DNA of 64,000 nucleotides. It comes from Solirubrobacter sp963724195 (GTDB taxonomy: Bacteria > Actinomycetota > Thermoleophilia > Solirubrobacterales > Solirubrobacteraceae). The notes beneath the pieces were generated by a model that did not search any database, was not told the origin of the DNA, and saw nothing but the letters and a program-made list of their open reading frames with translations. Positions 40,542 to 48,641 of this stretch are shown here, piece by piece. Position 1 is the first letter of the stretch; every line of letters starts with the position of its first letter. The stretch is taken from assembly GCA_963724195.1 (NCBI GenBank), contig CAVRTQ010000018.1, positions 1 to 64,000 on the forward strand. Reading direction: 5' to 3'. Position numbers and translations under genes: made by a program.

Positions 40542-41904
40542 ATCGACGATCTCGACCTCACGATCCGCTCGCTGGGCGAGTGCCGGCACGACTCGCCGCT
40601 GGCCGAGTTGCTCTACCTCGGCCGAGCTCCAACCATTGGGTGGACGCCGAGGATCGCGTGCTGCTCGACGACACGGCCGCGCTCGCCGCCGCGCGCGGAG
40701 TGACCGTGGACGAGCTCCCGGCTTCGAGGCGGCCCCGCGCGGCGGATCTTCTTCGACCCGTCGAAGACTCGGTGGGCATCGTCACCTGCGGCGGGCTCTG
40801 CCCCGGCCTGAACAACGTGATCCGCGGGCTGGTGATGGAGCTCTGGCGCCACTACGGCGTGCGCCGCATCATCGGCTTCCGCAACGGCTACCAGGGTTTC
40901 GTCGCGCGCTACGCGCACCGTCGTGGAGTTGACGCCGGACGTCGTCCGCAACATCAACGAGGACGGCGGGACGATCCTCGGGAGCTCGCGCGGCCAGCAG
41001 GATCCCGAGGAGATCGTCGACTGCCTCGAACAGCTCGGGGTCAACATCCTGTTCGTGATCGGCGGCGACGGCTCGCTGGTGGGCGCGCAGCGGATCGCGG
41101 ATGTGATCGCGGAACGCCGCCTGCGTGATGGCGGTCGTGGGCGTGCCCAAGACGATCGACAACGACATTCCGTTCATCGATCACTCGTTCGGCTTCAGGA
41201 CGGCGTTCTCGCGCGCGACCGAGTCGATCCGCGCGGCGCACATCGAGGCGCGCTCGGCGCCCGGCGGCGTCGGCCTGGTCAAGCTGATGGGACGCCACTC
41301 GGGGTTCATCGCCTGCTACGCGGCGCTGGCCAAGAACGACGCCGACATCGTGCTGATCCCCGAGGTGCCGTTCCGTGTCGAGGCGGTCGTCGAGCACGTG
41401 CGCGCAAAGGTCGCCGAACAGGGCCACGCCGTGCTCGTCGTGGCCGAGGGCGCCGGGCAGGAGCACGTCGAAGGCGTCGGGACCGACGCGTCGGGGAACG
41501 CGCGGTTCGGCGACATCACGCGGCTCCTGCAGGCCCGGATCGCGGACGCCTTCGCCGCGCGCGACGAGGAGCTCAACCTCAAGCAGCTCGACCCGAGCTA
41601 CGTGATCCGGTCGGTGCCGGCGAACCCGTACGACAGCGTCTACTGCGTCCGGCTCGCGCACGCGGCCGTGCACGCGGGGATGGCGGGGCGCACGGAGCTG
41701 GTCGTCGGCCGCTTCCACGGGCGCTTCGTGCACATCCCGATCCGCGTGGCGACGAGCCGCCGGTCGACGGTCGACCCGGCCGGGGATCTGTGGCTGTCGG
41801 TGCTCGAGTCGACGGGACAGCCCGCCCACTGGCGCGGCTCAAAGGCCGTCGAGGACGAAGGCCGCAACGGGTTCGGCCTTGCCCTTGATCTGGAGCGGCG
41901 GTAG
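40542..41904 (+). CDS. 6-phosphofructokinase, long PKTIDND type (frameshifted)
   Basis: Phosphorylates fructose 6-phosphate. About 450 residues in four frames (indels near 40625, 40920, 41115). Motifs: VTCGGLCPGLNNVIRGLV, RNGYQGF, IGGDGSLVGA, VGVPKTIDNDI and MGRHSGFIA. Gly after GGD points to ATP as donor, while the Lys of PKTIDND is shared with pyrophosphate and plant-type enzymes. The start is unclear: no ATG/GTG fits; a TTG lies at 40488, and an ATC at 40542 lies 8 bases after TAGATC. The last 22 codons overlap the convergent cyclase gene. Confidence 0.88.
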
Positions 41905-43183
41905 CGCTCGCACCGGGCTTCGGTCGGGGAGGTGCGTCGCGCGTGGTGCCGGCGATCACGATCTCGCCGGGCTTCGCCTGACCTTCCAGGCGGGAGCCGA
42001 GGTTGACGGTGTCGCCGAAGACGCCGTGGATGCGGTGCCCGCGGTCGCCCACGACGCCCGCGAGCACCGGGCCCGGTGTTCACGCCGCAGCGGAAGATCG
42101 GCCAGTCGGGCTCGCGGACGGCCGCGGCGCGCCGTTGCAGCTCGAGCGCGGCTCGGGCGCCCTGCAGCGCGTGGTCGGGCTGGTCGCCGCGCTTGTTGAA
42201 GATGGCGAAGATCTGGTCGCCGACGAAGTCCTGCACCTCGCCGTCGAAGTCGTCGACGATCATCGGCGCGAGCTCGCCGAAGTAGGTGGTGAGCATGCGG
42301 TGGACCGCCTCGGGCCCGTGCTGCTCGCTGAACGGCGTGAAGCCGGAGAGGTCGGCGAACAGCACCGTCACCTCCCGCTTGCCCGCGAGCGTCTCGTCGA
42401 GGTAGAGCGCGCTGAAGCGCTCCTCGAACCACTCGCGCTGCGCGGCGGCGGCGATCGTGAAGAAGCTGATCGCCATCAGCAGGTGCCACTCCCACCAGCT
42501 CAGCTGCCAGCTCGTCGTGAGCGAGGCGAGCACGATCACGAGCGACTCGGCCAGCAGCGCGAAGGCGAACGCGATCGCGAAGGCGAGCTTGGAGCTGGCG
42601 CCGCGCCGCGATCCGGAAGTACTGCACGGCCGCGAACCCGTACGCCACGACGCCGATCAGCGCGAACGCCCCGAGCGCCGCCTCGGCGTCCTCCGGCGCG
42701 ACCGTCGCGCGCAGCGGCGGGAGCTCGGCCAGCGACAGCACCGCCCACAGCCCGAGCAGCGCGAGGACGGCGCCGACGAGCGCGCGGGCGTGGCGGACGA
42801 TCGCGAGCGCGGTCCGCAGCGGGTACTCGATCGCGGAGGCCGCCGCGAGCAGCCCGGCGACCACGAGCCCGACCGGCGTCGCCAGCACGAACCCGGCGTT
42901 CCCCTTCTCCAGCAGCACGCCCGGCGTGGCGAGCGCGTGCAGCCCGAGGAACCCGGCGCTGGCCAGGAACGCGAGCCCGATCAGCAGCAGCCGCGCGTCC
43001 TTGCGCCTGCGCCCGGCCTCGCTCACCGCCACGCGCGAGCCCGGCGTTGACCACGCCGGCCACCAGCACGATCCAGAAGTGCGCCGGCTGGTCCTCCCAG
43101 CGCGCATCCATCGACGGCGCCGCGCGCAGCAGCACGATCACCGCGATCGGCAGCGCCAGCACCGTGACGATCTTCAGGGCCAC
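41839..43183 (-). CDS. Membrane class III adenylate/guanylate cyclase (frameshifted)
   Basis: About 447 residues. The N-terminal half has about six TM helices (AVIVLLRAAP, LLLIGLAFLASAGFLGL, AIVRHARALVGAVLALLGLW, ALIGVVAYGFAAVQYF); the C-terminal half is a cyclase homology domain: VTVLFADLSGFTPFSEQHG (metal Asp), QDFVGDQIFAIF (second metal Asp), VFGDTVNLGSRLEG (N-x3-R transition-state pair). Indels near 43045, 42605 and 42075. The C-terminus KGKAEPVAAFVLDGL ends in TGA at 41839-41841, overlapping the pfk 3' end. GTG start 6 bases after a TAGGTT that lies in a palindromic element. Makes cAMP or cGMP at the membrane. Confidence 0.9.
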
Positions 43184-43189
43184 GCGCTG

Positions 43190-43227
43190 AACCTAAAGGG
43201 GTCAGACCCCTTAATGTTTCTTTAGGT
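43190..43227. repeat. AACCTAAAGG-type palindromic element, copy 2
   Basis: Outer arms ACCTAAAG (43191-43198) and CTTTAGGT (43220-43227) are perfectly complementary and enclose a perfect inner hairpin AAGGGGT-cag-ACCCCTT. It separates the VOC gene from the cyclase gene. The VOC stop lies inside it, and its minus-strand end TAGGTT (43195-43190) is 6 bases before the cyclase GTG, so it may be both terminator and promoter. Confidence 0.7.
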
Positions 43228-43599
43228 ACGCGATGAACTCCAGGAGGGAGCCGTCGGGGTCGCGGAAGTAGACGCTCGTGCCCTCGCCGCCGGCGCCGTG
43301 GCGGGTGACCGGGCCGTCCTCGATCGCGACGGAATGGCGCTGCAGGTGCGTGACGGCCTCCTCGATCGGGCCGTCCCAGACGAAGCACAGGTCGCTGTTG
43401 CCGGGTGTCACGGGACGTGCGGGCGACGAGCGTGCCGACGTCCACGCCCGGGCCGTGCAGGTTGAGCTGCGCGTCGCCGAAGCGGTAGCCGAAGCGGCCC
43501 GAGCCGCCGGGCACGACTCGGCCCCGACGACGTCGCGGTAGAACGCGTTCGAGGTCTCCCAGTCGGAACGGCGATCACGCAGTGGTCGAGCCGGATCAT
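43211..43599 (-). CDS. VOC-family (glyoxalase/dioxygenase-fold) protein (frameshifted)
   Basis: About 125 residues. N-terminus MIRLDHCVIAVP carries the first metal-ligand His, and the C-terminus HGAGGEGTSVYFRDPDGSLLEFIAYLK carries the typical D-P-D-G-x-x-x-E ending with the last metal-ligand Glu. The middle is split by indels near 43565, 43505 and 43415. Metal-dependent enzymes of this fold include glyoxalases, dioxygenases and fosfomycin-type resistance proteins; the substrate is unknown. It is divergent from the sulfite-oxidase-like gene. Confidence 0.8.
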
Positions 43600-43604
43600 C
43601 CCCG

Positions 43605-43610
43605 TAGGCT
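43605..43610 (+). promoter_or_regulatory. -10 box TAGGCT of the sulfite-oxidase-like gene
   Basis: TAGGCT lies 7 bases before ATG 43618. It is framed by the inverted repeat CCCGT (43601-43605) and ACGGG (43612-43616), which could be an operator for this gene and the divergent VOC gene. Confidence 0.55.
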
Positions 43611-43617
43611 GACGGGC

Positions 43618-44666
43618 ATGTTCGGCAAGCGCGACGTGATCGTCCACGGGACCGACCCGTTCAACGCCGAGACCGAGCCGGCGGCGTTGGCCGAGGGCGC
43701 GATCACGGCCACCGACGCGTTCTACGTGCGCAACCACGGCGCGGTGCCGGAGGCGGCGGGCGAGTGGCGGCTGCGGGTGGAACGGCGCGGTGGAGCGGCC
43801 GCTGGACCTCTCGCTGGCCACGCTGCGCGAGGCGCTGCCGGAGTACACGGTGACGGCGACGCTGCAGTGCGCGGGCAACCGGCGGGCCGGGCTGATCGCG
43901 ATCCGCGACATCCCCGGCGAGGCGCCGTGGGGACCGGGCGCGACCGGCACGGCCACCTGGACCGGCGCGCGGCTGGCGGACGTGCTCGCGCTCGCGCGGC
44001 CGTCGGGCAGCGGCCGTGCACGTGGGGTTCGAGGGCGCGGACCTGAGCCCAGAGGCCAAGCCGCCGCAGCGGTTCGGCGGGTCGATCCCGCTCGACAAGG
44101 CCCGCCGCCCCGAGGTGCTGCTCGCGTGGGCGATGAACGGGGAGCCGCTGCAGCCCGTCCACGGCGCGCCGCTGCGGGTCGTCGTCCCGGGCTACATCGG
44201 CGCGCGCAGCATCAAGTGGCTCGACCGGATCGAGCTGCGCCGCACCCCGTGGAAGGGCTACTTCCAGGAGGTCGTCTACCGGCTGCTGCCCGAGGACGGC
44301 GCGCCCGGCCCCCGGCGCCGGGATGCCGCTCGGCCTGGTCGCCTTGAACGCCGACATCCTCTCCGCTTCCCCCACCGAGGTGCGCGGCTACGCCTTCGCC
44401 GGCGGCGAGCGCTTCATCACCCGCGTCGACGTCTCCAGCGACGGCGGCGCCACCTGGGCACAGGCCGAGCTGCTCGAGGACCTGGGTCCCTGGGCCTGGC
44501 GCCACTGGCGCGCCCCGCTCGACCTCCCGCCCGGCGACCACGAGCTCGTCGTCCGCGCCTGGGACTCCTCCGCCGCCACCCAGCCCGAGGACGAAGCCTC
44601 TCTCTGGAACCCGAAGGGCTACGTCAACAACGCCCGCCCCCGCCTGCGTACGACTCCGAATCCTAA
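43618..44666 (+). CDS. Molybdopterin-dependent oxidoreductase, sulfite-oxidase type (frameshifted)
   Basis: About 350 residues. Molybdopterin domain with FYVRNHGAVPE, TATLQCAGNRRAG (the Cys that ligates Mo), PLRVVVPGYIGARSIKWLDRI, then a dimerisation domain (VRGYAFAGGERFITRVDVSSDGGATWAQAEL, WRHWRAPLDLPPGDHELVVRAWDSS). Oxidises sulfite or a similar substrate; no signal peptide is seen. Indels near 43785, 44010, 44315 and 44648. The stop at 44664-44666 lies in the left arm of a palindromic element. The start is set by a -10 box 7 bases upstream. Confidence 0.9.
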
Positions 44667-44698
44667 AAGGAGGTCCAGGCGACGTCCCTCTTTAGGTT
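44659..44698. repeat. AACCTAAAGG-type palindromic element, copy 3
   Basis: Left arm AATCCTAAA and right arm CTTTAGGTT (44690-44698) are near-complementary and lie between two convergent genes. The TAA of the left arm ends the plus gene and the TTA of the right arm is the stop of the minus gene, so the element forms both gene ends. A bidirectional terminator role is inferred. Confidence 0.6.
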
Positions 44699-45745
44699 CG
44701 GCGGCCGACGCCGGTGAGGAACTCGCGGAAGCGCATGGGGCCGCCGGCGTGGGCGCGCAGCGGTGGGGTGTCGAGGCCCGCGGGCTCGCGCATGCCGGCC
44801 AGGAGTTCGCGCAGGGCCGTGGGGGCATCGACCTGCGGGGTCCAGCCGAGGTGCTCGCGAGCGCGGGACGTGTCCATGGTCGGCACGGCGAGGCCCATGT
44901 CGACCCAGCCGGCCGGGGCGGGCTGCAGGTGCGCGCGCCAGCGTGAGGTCGGCGCCGACCCGGACGGGCTTCTCGGGGATGGTGATGCGGCGGGCGCCGA
45001 GGATCTTCGCCAAGGTGTCCGGATCGAGGACCGGGTCGGCGGCGATGTTGTAGGCGCCCTCGGCGTGCGGCTCCAACGCCGCGAGCCGGTAGGCGTTGCC
45101 GATGTCGTCGCCGTGCACGCACTGCACGGACAGGCGATCCGGCAGCGGGAGCACGGGGATGCGGCCCGGCTTGAGCAGCCACGCGGGCAGCAACGGGCCG
45201 GCGAACAGGCGGCGGATCTCGGGGCCGGCTTCGCGCTTGAAGATGAGTCCCGGGCGCAGCCGGACGATCGTGGTGCCGCGGCCCTCCAGCCCGTCCAGCA
45301 TCCGCTCGCACTCGGCCTTGTGGCGCGCGTAGAAGAGCGACTGGACGCCTTCCCGCGCCCACGACTCGTCCACGGCACGGTCCTTCGGGCCCGGTGAGTA
45401 GACGCCGACGGAAGAGGCGTGGACCAGCCTGGGGACGCCGGCCTCGATCGCGGTCTCGAACACCCGCCGTGACCCGTGCACGTTGACGAACTCGAGTTGC
45501 GCGGCGTCGTGGCTGGGCTGGATGAGCCAGGCGAGGTGGATGACGGCGTCGGCGCCCGCGAACACCGATGACAGGTCCTCGTGCGCGACGTCGGCCACGA
45601 CCCAGCGGACCTTCGGCGGGTTCCAGTTGGGCATCCGGCGCGCGATCCCGACGATCTCCCCCACGCGCTCGTCCTCACCCAGCGCCTTCAGCACACTCGT
45701 GCCGACGTTCCCCGTCGCTCCGGTGACCACCACTTTCAAGCTCAT
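44692..45745 (-). CDS. NAD-dependent epimerase/dehydratase (frameshifted)
   Basis: About 350 residues, extended SDR. VTGATGNVGTSVLKAL is the NAD-binding loop, LVHASSVGVYSPG the strand with the catalytic Ser, FYARHK the Y-x-x-x-K, and VQCVHGDDIGNAYRLA the substrate side. One indel near 44930 moves the C-terminal 80 residues (VDMGLAVPTMDTSRAREHLGWTP) to another frame. Similar in plan to the epimerase at 11541-12566. It is divergent from the zinc dehydrogenase, with a 17-base palindrome between. Confidence 0.88.
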
Positions 45746-45754
45746 CTGTCGGCC

Positions 45755-45771
45755 CTACCCAGCCTGGGTAG
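45755..45771. promoter_or_regulatory. 17-bp palindromic operator, epimerase / zinc dehydrogenase
   Basis: CTACCCAG-c-CTGGGTAG is a perfect 8-base inverted repeat with a 1-base centre, in the 37-base gap between two divergent starts (45745 and 45783). TAG-type hexamers (minus TAGGGC, plus TAGCGA) lie at its ends, 6 and 8 bases from the start codons, so a bound repressor would block both promoters. The protein is unknown. Confidence 0.6.
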
Positions 45772-45782
45772 CGATCCCCGCA

Positions 45783-46967
45783 ATGAAGGCACTGACATGG
45801 CATGGAACGCACGACGTACGCGTCGACAACGTTCCCGATCCGACCATCGAGCACCCGACCGACGCGATCATCAAGGTCACGTCGACCGGGATCTGCGGCA
45901 GTGACCTGCACCTGTACGAGGTGCTCGGCCCGTATCTGGACGAGGGCGACATCCTCGGCCACGAGCCGATGGGCATCGTCCAGGAGGTCGGCGCCGAGGT
46001 CACCCACATCAAGCCGGGCGACCGCGTGGTGATCCCGTTCAACATCTCGTGCGGGCACTGCTTCATGTGCGGCAGCGGGCTGCAGTCGCAGTGCGAGACG
46101 ACCCAGGTGCGCGAGTTCGACACCGGCGCCGCGCTGCTCGGCTACACGAAGCTCTACGGCCAGGTGCCGGGCGGCCAGGCCGAGTACCTGCGCGTCCCGC
46201 AGGCCCAGTACGGCCCGATCAAGGTGCCCGAAGGCCCGTCCGACGACCGCTTCCTCTACCTCTCCGACGTCCTCCCCACCGCGTGGCAGGCCGTCCAGTA
46301 CGCGGACGTGCCGGCCAAGCAGACGGTGCTCGTGCTCGGCCTCGGCCCGATCGGCGAGATGTGCACGCGCATCGCCCAGCACCTCGGCGCGGAGACCGTG
46401 ATCGGCGTCGACCTGGTCGCCGAGCGCCTCGCGCGGGCGAACGCCCACGGCGTGATCGCCGTCGACCTCGAGGAGCACGACGACCTCCCGGCCGCCATCC
46501 GTGAGCTCACGGGCGGCCGCGGACCGGACGCCGTGATCGACGCGGTCGGCATGGAGGCGCACGGCGCCCCGATCGGCAAGCTCGCCCACCGCCTCGCCGG
46601 GTTCCTGCCCGACAAGGTCGCGCGGAAGGCGATCGAGACGGCCGGCATCGACCGCCTCGCCGCCCTGCACACGGCGATCGAGCTGGTGCGCCGCGGCGGG
46701 ACGATCTCGCTCTCAGGCGTCTACGGCGGCGCGGCGAGCCCGATGCCGCTGCTGCAGATGTTCGACAAGCAGATCACCATGCGGATGGGCCAGGCGAACG
46801 TCCGGCACTGGGTCGACGACATCCTGCCGCTGCTGTCCGGCGACGACGACCCGCTCGGCGTCGACCACTTCGCCACGCACCACATGAAGCTCGAGGACGC
46901 CCCGCACGGCTACGACATCTTCCAGAAGAAGCAGGACGGCGCCTTCAAGGTCGTCCTCAACCCCTAG
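45783..46967 (+). CDS. Zinc-dependent alcohol dehydrogenase, formaldehyde-dehydrogenase-like
   Basis: 394 residues, medium-chain dehydrogenase. Catalytic zinc ligands in TGICGSDLH and GHEPMG, structural zinc Cys4 in ISCGHCFMCGSGLQSQC, and the Rossmann loop LVLGLGPIGEMCTRIAQHLG. Length and the insertion near 280-310 (HRLAGFLPDKVARKAIE) match the glutathione-independent formaldehyde dehydrogenase-like group. NAD(P)-dependent; substrate unproven. Intact frame. The stop overlaps that of convergent fabD in a CTAG. Confidence 0.92.
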   Translation: MKALTWHGTHDVRVDNVPDPTIEHPTDAIIKVTSTGICGSDLHLYEVLGPYLDEGDILGHEPMGIVQEVGAEVTHIKPGDRVVIPFNISCGHCFMCGSGLQSQCETTQVREFDTGAALLGYTKLYGQVPGGQAEYLRVPQAQYGPIKVPEGPSDDRFLYLSDVLPTAWQAVQYADVPAKQTVLVLGLGPIGEMCTRIAQHLGAETVIGVDLVAERLARANAHGVIAVDLEEHDDLPAAIRELTGGRGPDAVIDAVGMEAHGAPIGKLAHRLAGFLPDKVARKAIETAGIDRLAALHTAIELVRRGGTISLSGVYGGAASPMPLLQMFDKQITMRMGQANVRHWVDDILPLLSGDDDPLGVDHFATHHMKLEDAPHGYDIFQKKQDGAFKVVLNP

Positions 46968-47890
46968 GAACGCTCAGCGAACTTCGCGACCTTCTTCGGC
47001 GAGTCCGCGGCGGTGATGTCCATGCCGTCGCGGATCTGCCGGACGAGGCCGATCAGCACCTTGCCCGGGCCGAGCTCGAGGTAGGTGTCCACGCCGGCGT
47101 CGGCCAGCGTGTTCACGCAGTCCACCCACCGCACCGGCGAGGCGATCTGCGCCAGCAGCGCTTCGCGGATGCCGTCCGCGGTCGTGACCACTGCACCGGA
47201 CGCGTTCGACACGATCGGGATCGTCGGATCGCGGAACTCGACCTCGGCCATCCGCTCGGCCATCTTGGCCTGCACCGGCACCATCGCCTCGCTGTGGAAC
47301 GCGGCGCCGACCTGCAGCTTGATCGCGCGGCTCGCCCCGGCCTCGGGCGCGGCCTCGACCAGCTTGTCGATCGCGTCCAGGTCACCGCTGACGACGATCT
47401 GCGACGGCGTGTTGAAGTTCGCCGGCGTCACGCGCCCGTCGATCGAGTCGCACAGCGCCGCGACCTTGTCGGCCTCCAGCCCGAGCACGGCCGCCATCCC
47501 GCCCGGCAGCTCGTCCTGCGCCGCCGCCATCAGCGCGCCGCGCGCGCTCACGAGCTTGATGCCGTCCTCGGGCGAGAGCGCGCCCGCGACGACCGCCGCC
47601 GTGTACTCACCGAGCGAGTGGCCGGCCGCGAAATCGGGCTTCACGCCGGACTCGCGCGCCAGGTCGGCCGTGGCCAGCGCGACGCAGAACAGCGCGGGCT
47701 GCGCCGCGTCGGTCGCGGTCAGCGCCTCGATCGGCCCCTCCAGGCAGAGCTGCCGGATCGGCAACCCGGACGCGGCCTCCGCCTGCTCGAGATAGCCCTC
47801 GAGCAGCTCGGGCCGCTCGGCCAGCAGGTCGCTGCCCATGCCGACTTTCTGTGACCCCTGCCCCGGCAGGAGGAACGCGAGCTTTCCCAT
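46964..47890 (-). CDS. fabD: Malonyl-CoA:ACP transacylase
   Basis: Transfers malonyl from CoA to acyl carrier protein in fatty-acid synthesis. 308 residues. LLPGQGSQKVGMG at the N-terminus, active Ser in AAGHSLGEYTA near residue 90, Arg region LVSARGALM, and catalytic His in VGAAFHSEAM. No other fab gene is adjacent. ATG 47890 lies 8 bases after minus-strand TACTGT. Intact frame. Confidence 0.94.
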   Translation of the reverse strand: MGKLAFLLPGQGSQKVGMGSDLLAERPELLEGYLEQAEAASGLPIRQLCLEGPIEALTATDAAQPALFCVALATADLARESGVKPDFAAGHSLGEYTAAVVAGALSPEDGIKLVSARGALMAAAQDELPGGMAAVLGLEADKVAALCDSIDGRVTPANFNTPSQIVVSGDLDAIDKLVEAAPEAGASRAIKLQVGAAFHSEAMVPVQAKMAERMAEVEFRDPTIPIVSNASGAVVTTADGIREALLAQIASPVRWVDCVNTLADAGVDTYLELGPGKVLIGLVRQIRDGMDITAADSPKKVAKFAERS

Positions 47891-47898
47891 GGGCGGGG

Positions 47899-47908
47899 AC
47901 AGTAGCCT
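47899..47908. promoter_or_regulatory. Overlapping divergent -10 boxes, fabD / LigD-phosphoesterase
   Basis: The plus strand reads acagTAgcct. TAGCCT (47903-47908) is exactly 8 bases before ATG 47917; minus-strand TACTGT (47904-47899) is exactly 8 bases before ATG 47890. The hexamers share their TA, the same design as at 2096-2105. Confidence 0.65.
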
Positions 47909-47916
47909 CCTGCCCC

Positions 47917-48592
47917 ATGGCGTCAGGGCCTCGCAAGCGGGCAATCCGGACGAATGGCGGGGGGTCGATCGACGCCGCTGCGTTCCGTGATCGCGCTCGC
48001 GAACTGGGCGTGATGGGCTGGGTCCGGCCCACCGGCGAGATCCACGCCGAGGGCCTCCCGGACGCGCTCGACGCGCTGCTCGAAGGCCTCGAAACCGAGC
48101 GCGTGAAGGTCGAAGGCCACGAGCAGTTCGCCATCCGCGGCGTGCCCGCGGGCGTCTTCGTCGTCCAGGAGCACCAGGCCACCGCGCACCACTGGGACTT
48201 CCGGCTGGAGGTCGACGGCGTGATGAAGTCCTGGGCCGTGCCCAAGGGCCCGACGCTCGACCCGGCGGTCAAACGCATGGCGATCCAGGTCGACGACCAC
48301 GGCATGGCCCACAACGACTACGAGGGCGACACCGTGATCATCTGGGATCGCGGCGTCTACGAGCAGGGCGGCCGCGTGGCCTGGCCCGAGGCGCTCGAAC
48401 GCGGCCACGCGGTGTTCGTCCTGCACGGCGAGAAGCTGCACGGCGGCTTCGCGCTCCAGCGCACCGGCGGCAACGCGAAGCAAGCCGCAGTGGCTGCTGA
48501 TCAAGCGCAAGGACGACGAGGCGCGGCCGGGCTCGGACATCACGGCCGAGCGCCCCGAGTCGGTCGTCACCGGCCGCCCACTGTCGCGCTGA
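47917..48592 (+). CDS. Acylphosphatase-like domain fused to LigD 3'-phosphoesterase domain (frameshifted)
   Basis: About 225 residues. Residues 20-80 (FRDRARELGVMGWVRPTGEIHAEG, then EQFAIRGV) have the acylphosphatase layout, but the G-x-V-Q-G-V loop is gone and the catalytic Asn after WVR is Pro, so it is probably inactive. Residues 85-220 are the polymerase-ligase phosphoesterase domain: VVQEHQATAHHWDFRLEVDGVMKSWAVPKGP (H-x5-H-x-D-F-R), then LHGEKLHGGFAL and QWLLIKRKDDEA. LigD PE trims 3' ends in end joining; here it stands alone without polymerase or ligase. One indel near 48485. Confidence 0.82.
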
Positions 48593-48641
48593 GGCCGTCC
48601 CGCGGCGCGCCCCCGGTCGCGCCGCACACCGGCCCCCGTTT

